Below, piece after piece: positions 59,069-64,000 of a DNA stretch of 64,000 nucleotides. The notes under the pieces are model-generated. The model worked only from the letters and a program-made list of their open reading frames with translations, was not told where the DNA came from and searched no databases. The stretch comes from Lysinibacillus pakistanensis. GTDB lineage: Bacteria; Bacillota; Bacilli; Bacillales_A; Planococcaceae. The position numbers were made by a program, and so were the translations under genes. Position 1 is the first letter of the stretch. The number at the start of each line of letters is the position of its first letter. The stretch is from NCBI RefSeq assembly GCF_030123245.1, contig NZ_CP126101.1, positions 928,501-992,500 on the forward strand. The letters are read 5' to 3'.

Positions 59069-60622
59069 TTGAATGAATTAAAAACGGCAATTATCGATAT
59101 TGGTTCTAACACCATTCGATTAGTACTGTATCTATACGATAAAGAAGAGGGACTTCGTGAACTTGGGAATATTAAAACAGTTGCACGTTTACGTACCTAT
59201 TTACAACCCTCTGGAGAAATGTCTGAAGAAGGCATACAAGTATTGACCGAAACGTTATTAACGTTTAAAGCAATGCTTGACGATTTTGAAGTAACTGATG
59301 TTAAAGCTGCTGCAACAGCTGCTATACGCCAAGCTACGAACAGAGCTGAAATTATTGACCGAATGAAGGCAATAACAGGTATACAAATAGACCTTTTATC
59401 TGAGGAAGAAGAGGCTTATTTTGGCTTTGTTGCTGTAGCCCATTCAATGGGTACTAAATCTGCTGTAACTATTGACATTGGCGGTGGAAGTACTGAAATT
59501 ACACTATTCGAAAACAAAGAACTTCAGAAATCTTACAGTTTCCCATTCGGTACAGTGTCTTTAAAGCAGCGCTTTGTTAAAGGTGACATCATTAATAGCA
59601 GTGAAAAAAAGGAGCTCATTGCATTTATCAAAGAGCAATTTAAAGCACTTCCATGGATTCAAAACGTTGGATTACCGATTATCGCTATTGGTGGAAGTGC
59701 ACGAAATATTGCTCAAATTCATCAACAAAAATGCGACTATCCAATTGCAAGTGTCCATGGCTATGAAATGTCAAAGGAAAATTTAGATGACCTTAGTGAA
59801 TTTTTAGGAGAATTGAGCTTCCATGATTTGAAGCAATTAGATGGGCTTTCAGCGGATCGAGCAGATATTATAGTTCCAGCTTTGGAAGTTTTTCGCGTTC
59901 TAATGGAGGTAGCTGGAAGTGAAGTGTTCCAACTAACGAAAAAGGGCTTACGTGAGGGGCTTACTATTCAACGAATTTTACAGACGGACCCAAGTGCTTA
60001 TGATAAATACAATGTATTTGAGGGAAACGCTAGAAGATTAGCTCGTCAGTATGGTCGAACAGAAGACGAGGTCGACTATTTAATGCATTTAGCTGATCAA
60101 TTATATCGTGAGTGCTGCCATTTAAAATATTTGCAATATAATCCAAAAGATTTGCAATTATTGACGAAAGCGGCGAAAGTATTCAATATTGGCGAATATA
60201 TTGAGTTAAGCTCTGCAAGTCAGCATACTTTTTATTTACTAGCAAACCAAACTATAGACGGATTAAATCACAAGGAACGCGTAAAATTAGCACTTCTTGC
60301 TTCTTATAAAAATCGAGATTATTATCAGCGATTTGCAGCTCCATTTGAGGACTGGCTGGGACGTGAGGAATACCGGAAAATACGAGACTTTGGTGCACTT
60401 TTAAAATTTATTTATGCTTTGAATGTCTCTAAAAGAAGAATTGTACATGCTATTGAAATGCACAATGAAGAGGATTATGTACAGCTTGGTATATACGTAA
60501 AAAATCATGCTGCTGCCGAAAAATATCAAGCAAATCGACATAAAAAACATCTTGAACGTGCATTAAAGATACCAATAAAAATAAACTTTATTGAAGAAGG
60601 GTTGATTAATGATGACAACTGA
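59069..60622 (+). CDS. ppx: Exopolyphosphatase / guanosine pentaphosphatase (Ppx/GppA)
   Basis: 517 residues. Actin-like ATPase fold with AIIDIGSNTIRLVLY (phosphate 1), VKAAATAAIRQATN, EEAYFGFVAV and TIDIGGGSTEITLF (phosphate 2), GGSARNIA (adenosine), then an HD-like C-terminal domain. It removes terminal phosphate from polyphosphate or pppGpp. TTG start after AAGGAAGTG; the ATG 4 nt later is out of frame. It overlaps ppk by 14 nt, so synthesis and breakdown enzymes are coupled in one operon. Confidence 0.93.
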   Translation: MNELKTAIIDIGSNTIRLVLYLYDKEEGLRELGNIKTVARLRTYLQPSGEMSEEGIQVLTETLLTFKAMLDDFEVTDVKAAATAAIRQATNRAEIIDRMKAITGIQIDLLSEEEEAYFGFVAVAHSMGTKSAVTIDIGGGSTEITLFENKELQKSYSFPFGTVSLKQRFVKGDIINSSEKKELIAFIKEQFKALPWIQNVGLPIIAIGGSARNIAQIHQQKCDYPIASVHGYEMSKENLDDLSEFLGELSFHDLKQLDGLSADRADIIVPALEVFRVLMEVAGSEVFQLTKKGLREGLTIQRILQTDPSAYDKYNVFEGNARRLARQYGRTEDEVDYLMHLADQLYRECCHLKYLQYNPKDLQLLTKAAKVFNIGEYIELSSASQHTFYLLANQTIDGLNHKERVKLALLASYKNRDYYQRFAAPFEDWLGREEYRKIRDFGALLKFIYALNVSKRRIVHAIEMHNEEDYVQLGIYVKNHAAAEKYQANRHKKHLERALKIPIKINFIEEGLINDDN

Positions 60623-62765
60623 ATTGACGAATAATCAGCTAGAGGAGGAAGTTTCAGAAACACAAAGTCGATTATTAGAGGAAATTGCCAAGCCTCAATA
60701 TTATAATAATCGTGAATTAAGCTGGCTTGCCTTCAATGAACGAGTTTTAGAGGAGGCAGAGGATGTTAATAACCCTCTGCTAGAACGTCTAAAATTTTTA
60801 GCCATTTTTAGCTCAAATTTAGACGAGTTTTTTATGGTTCGTGTAGCAGGTTTGCAGGATCAGGTACGTGCAGGATTCCATAAGGCTGAAAATAAGTCTG
60901 GTTTAACACCGAAAGAGCAACTTGCTAAAATTGCAGAGCGTACTCAAGCATTAGTGCGTCGCCAAACGGAGGTATACAGACATTTAATCTATGATTTATT
61001 ACCCCAACACAATGTACATATTGCAGACATCAAAGATTTAAATAGTACACAAAAAGCATTCATCAATGAAATGTTTGCAGAAACAATCTTCCCTGTGCTG
61101 ACACCTGTTGCAGTAGATGCCTATCGTCCTTTCCCAACATTGCTTGGTAAAACATTAAATTTACTTGTATTATTGGAGCAAGATGAGACAGATCTAGAAA
61201 GTCGCGAAAAAGTCGCGATTGTACAGGTACCATCTGTATTAGATCGTTATATTAAAGTTCCTTCAGCAGAAGGAGAATCAGTAGTTGTTCTTTTAGAAGA
61301 CGTGATAGTAGCCCATATAGAGAAGCTCTTTTATGGCTATAGTGTTAAATCAGCACAGGCTTTCCGTTTAACACGTAATGCTGATTTAACCATTCATGAA
61401 GAAGGGGCAAGGGATTTACTGGTTGAAATTGAGAAAGAGCTGAAAAAGCGTAAATGGGGCGTTGGAAGTCGCCTAGAAGTACGTGAGGGTGAAATGAATG
61501 AAGAAGTTCTCAATTATCTGCTAGATGAATTTGAAATAGAGGAATCAGATGTCTTTCATATTGACGGACCATTAGATTTAACATTTATGTTTTCCTTTGT
61601 AAAGGGCATAGCAGTTGGTAGAGAGCATCTGGAATATGAGAGTTTTATCCCGCAGCCTCCTTTAGATCTACAATCTGATGAAAATATTTTTGAAAAGGCA
61701 TTGCAGCAGGATATCTTTTTCCACCATCCATATGAATCCTTTGCACCTATTGTTGATTTTATCTCAGAGGCGGCAATGAATCCGAATGTATTGGCTATTA
61801 AACAAACATTGTATCGAGTAAGTGGAAATTCTCCAATTATACAGGCATTAAAGCTCGCAGCTGAAAACGGCAAGCAGGTAACGGTTTTAGTTGAATTAAA
61901 GGCTCGTTTTGATGAGGAAAATAATGTGCATTGGGCAAAGCAACTGGAGCAAGCTGGCTGTCTCGTTATTTATGGTATGAATAATTTAAAAACACATTCT
62001 AAAATAACGCTTGTTGTGAGTCGCCGTAACGGAAAAATTGAACGCTTTGTCCATTTAGGTACAGGAAATTATAACGATGCTACTGCAAAAATTTATACAG
62101 ATATGGGCATAATAACGACAGATAAGGAATTTGGTATTGATGCTACTAACTTCTTTAATTATTTAAGCGGCTATACAGAGAAGCCTACTTTTAATCATTT
62201 AGTTGTGGCACCGTTTGATATTCGAGATGAATTTATACGATTAATGGATGAGGAAATAGCCTGTCATAAGAAGTATGGAAATGGTTTTATTCGTGCAAAA
62301 ATGAATTCACTCACAGATAAAGATTTAATGATGAAGCTATATGAGGCGTCCATTGCAGGTGTCAAAGTGGAGCTAATTATTCGTGGCATTTGTTGTATTA
62401 GACCTGGAATTCCTGGCATTAGTGACAATATCACTGTAACGAGTATTGTTGGCCGTTTCCTTGAACATTCCCGTATTTATTGGTTCCATCATAATGGGGA
62501 AAACAAAGTCTATTTATCTTCAGCGGATATGATGACACGCAATATGATTAAACGTGTAGAAATTTTATTCCCTGTATATGCAAGTGAAGCAAAAGCTCGT
62601 ATTATTAACATCATGAATACACAACTTGAGGATACTGCCAAAGCACGTATTCAAGATTCTAATGGCAAATATCATTACAAAGAGTTTGATCGAAGTGAAG
62701 ATCCTATTAATAGTCAAGAAATGTTCTTAAAGGATGCACTAAAGCCTACGCTAGACGAAGAATAA
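60609..62765 (+). CDS. ppk: Polyphosphate kinase 1
   Basis: 718 residues, full-length PPK1: N-terminal domain with NRELSWLAFNERVLEEAED, head domain, and two phospholipase-D-like domains. The autophosphorylated His lies in NLKTHSKITLVVSRR, with HLGTGNYNDATAKIYTD following and the second HxK-like region LEHSRIYWFHHNGE. It makes polyphosphate from ATP reversibly. The start overlaps the end of ppx; a second ATG follows at once. Confidence 0.95.
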   Translation: MMTTELTNNQLEEEVSETQSRLLEEIAKPQYYNNRELSWLAFNERVLEEAEDVNNPLLERLKFLAIFSSNLDEFFMVRVAGLQDQVRAGFHKAENKSGLTPKEQLAKIAERTQALVRRQTEVYRHLIYDLLPQHNVHIADIKDLNSTQKAFINEMFAETIFPVLTPVAVDAYRPFPTLLGKTLNLLVLLEQDETDLESREKVAIVQVPSVLDRYIKVPSAEGESVVVLLEDVIVAHIEKLFYGYSVKSAQAFRLTRNADLTIHEEGARDLLVEIEKELKKRKWGVGSRLEVREGEMNEEVLNYLLDEFEIEESDVFHIDGPLDLTFMFSFVKGIAVGREHLEYESFIPQPPLDLQSDENIFEKALQQDIFFHHPYESFAPIVDFISEAAMNPNVLAIKQTLYRVSGNSPIIQALKLAAENGKQVTVLVELKARFDEENNVHWAKQLEQAGCLVIYGMNNLKTHSKITLVVSRRNGKIERFVHLGTGNYNDATAKIYTDMGIITTDKEFGIDATNFFNYLSGYTEKPTFNHLVVAPFDIRDEFIRLMDEEIACHKKYGNGFIRAKMNSLTDKDLMMKLYEASIAGVKVELIIRGICCIRPGIPGISDNITVTSIVGRFLEHSRIYWFHHNGENKVYLSSADMMTRNMIKRVEILFPVYASEAKARIINIMNTQLEDTAKARIQDSNGKYHYKEFDRSEDPINSQEMFLKDALKPTLDEE

Positions 62766-62794
62766 AGCAAACACGCTACTTAGTGAGGGATATA

Positions 62795-64000
62795 ATGGAA
62801 AAATATAAAGAGAGTGTAGCGCCATTTGCAGACTATCACCAAGTCATACAGCTTAATCCATTTGATGCAGTTGTATGTTTAAGAAAAGTTGATACAAAAG
62901 CATTTGAAATCGTTAATTTTAACGATAAACTACCATCATTAATTGAGCTACAGGATGTGGATGCCACCAAAGCCGAGAATTTTTTTCCAGAGGAATGTTG
63001 GCTACAAGTAATAAAAATATTACAGCAAGAACTAAATACGGATCATAAGCTAGAGATTTGTACAGGGAACAAAGTAAAAACATTAATAGCCAATGTACAG
63101 CATCTAGAAAAATCAGTTGTTGCAGTTATTTTACGAGAGACACATAATGATGTGGCACCTTATTTACAATTTGTGGAACAATATGTAAGTCCTGTGTTAA
63201 CAACTGATGTTCAAGGTCGTATTATACATCAAAACTTTGCCGCCACTACTTTATTATCAAGTGGACATCACAACCTGATAGGACGAAATATTTTTTCATT
63301 ATTAGATAGTAAGTATAGCGATGAATTCAAATTATTATTTGGAAAAACTATTGAGGGTTCTGCTTTTGGTATGCCTAAATGTTTGTTTAAAGACCAATTG
63401 CTTAGTCATGAACCTTTTTACTTAAAGACTCATCCAACCTACTTTAATGGTGAAATTATTGGTGTCCATTTATTTGTAAAAGATGCCAATAGCTTTATGA
63501 ATGATCAAGAATCCTTTTATTATTTAGCCTTAATGGATGAACTGACAGGTATTTGGAACCGTAAAGCATTTAAAGAGCATTGGCTTCATCATTTAAATGA
63601 TAAAAAACATGAAAGTAAACAAGCAGCACTTATTTTAGTGGATATTGATCGCTTTAAAAAATTTAATGAATCCCTTGGTGAAAGTAAGGGAGATGAGCTG
63701 ATGCGCATGTTTAGTCATAGACTTCGTGAACTGTGCTACTCAAAGTGCTCTCTTTATCGTTATAACAGTGATGAATTCATATTTGTTCTAAAAGATGCAA
63801 CCATCAATAAAATAGAAAAAACAGCAAATGCTATATTAGATGCTCTCAAACAGCCGTTTATGATTGATGGGCAGGAATATTTTATTAGTGTATCGATTGG
63901 TATTTCTCTTAGCCCTGCGGATGGCAAGGACTTAGAGACGCTAGTGCGTAAAGCGGATAAAGCGTTATTTTCTGTAAAGGAACATGGACGTTCACACTAT
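62795..64000 (+). CDS. PAS-GGDEF signalling protein with degenerate GGDEF (partial at window end)
   Basis: 402 residues are visible and the frame is still open at the window end. After about 120 undefined residues there is a PAS-like domain (about 125-240, FVEQYVSPVLTTDVQGRIIH) and a GGDEF domain (from about 245: LALMDELTGIWNRKAFKEHW, ILVDIDRFKKFNESLG). The active-site loop reads YRYNSDEFIFVL, with Asn-Ser in place of Gly-Gly, so cyclase activity is doubtful; it may bind GTP or c-di-GMP as a sensor, and an EAL domain may follow beyond the window. ATG follows GTGAGGGA, 29 nt after ppk, so it may belong to the ppx-ppk operon. Confidence 0.85.
   Translation, partial: MEKYKESVAPFADYHQVIQLNPFDAVVCLRKVDTKAFEIVNFNDKLPSLIELQDVDATKAENFFPEECWLQVIKILQQELNTDHKLEICTGNKVKTLIANVQHLEKSVVAVILRETHNDVAPYLQFVEQYVSPVLTTDVQGRIIHQNFAATTLLSSGHHNLIGRNIFSLLDSKYSDEFKLLFGKTIEGSAFGMPKCLFKDQLLSHEPFYLKTHPTYFNGEIIGVHLFVKDANSFMNDQESFYYLALMDELTGIWNRKAFKEHWLHHLNDKKHESKQAALILVDIDRFKKFNESLGESKGDELMRMFSHRLRELCYSKCSLYRYNSDEFIFVLKDATINKIEKTANAILDALKQPFMIDGQEYFISVSIGISLSPADGKDLETLVRKADKALFSVKEHGRSHY

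Overview
The window reads as chromosomal DNA of a low-GC Gram-positive spore former of the Bacillaceae, most likely Lysinibacillus (L. sphaericus/fusiformis group). Points in favour: AT-rich codon use with AGGAGG-type ribosome sites; SLH-domain cell-surface anchoring; a MurE with a DDPR motif, expected for the L-Lys type of peptidoglycan; Spo0E, YtaF, CheV, KtrB/D, SwrC, YkvS and YkwC relatives; and no tRNA or rRNA genes in view. The species assignment is an inference.

Layout. 0-5.8 kb is an accessory patch: a VOC protein, an IS110-family element with a probable bridge-RNA leader, a tyrosine recombinase, three small orphan genes separated by related hairpin repeats (a cassette-like arrangement), a decayed thermonuclease gene and a short 21-bp-period repeat. 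5.8-8.5 kb has a CPBP protease, an orphan glycine-betaine-type binding lipoprotein and YtaF. 8.6-15.8 kb is a complete Fur-type haem acquisition operon: three NEAT proteins with three different anchoring modes, IsdE/F-like transporter, ATPase and sortase B. 15.87-16.45 kb is a GC-rich array of 27.5 units of 21 bp. 16.7-20.3 kb has YceI with an MhqR-like operator, a sugar epimerase, and an ArsR-type regulator with an MFS pump. 20.7-22.5 kb is a RloA/RloB (AbiL-like) gene pair, probably phage defence. 22.6-27.4 kb is an ABC importer, an HxlR regulator, a DUF4242 protein and an acyl-CoA-dehydrogenase-like enzyme, tied together by a shared operator. 27.6-38.2 kb carries catalase, an E3-type dehydrogenase, an FMN reductase, an aldehyde dehydrogenase and the murE-prfC pair. 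38.5-45.4 kb has a SwrC-like RND pump, an extended SDR, a yybP-ykoY Mn riboswitch with an unusually expanded P4 arm ahead of a TerC protein, and a Ktr potassium transporter. 45.8-53.3 kb has a B12/radical SAM protein, a sporulation-type histidine kinase, an MhqR-like regulator, lipoprotein and CPBP genes, YkvS, a short Spo0E-like gene and YkwC. 53.3-55.5 kb is a second copy of a noncoding repeated element (first copy 31.37-32.04 kb), split by an IS3-family insertion. 55.6-64 kb has DoxX and a YodB-like regulator, a UMF1 MFS protein, CheV, ppx-ppk and a sensor protein with a degenerate GGDEF domain that runs off the window.

How the parts work together: the haem operon takes haem from the surface through the wall to a membrane ABC importer. 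Two intercistronic hairpins may step down expression toward the transporter. The MhqR-like and YodB-like regulators, DoxX and the YceI operator suggest a distributed quinone/electrophile stress response. The kinase and Spo0E homologue act in opposite directions on the sporulation phosphorelay. Ppx and Ppk set polyphosphate levels.

Most notable signals: the duplicated terminator hairpins bracketing both copies of the 670-bp noncoding element; the 21-bp-period arrays; the RloAB pair; the cassette-like array beside a tyrosine recombinase; and the riboswitch with a 176-nt P4 loop insertion. All functional calls come from reading the sequence; no database search was possible.
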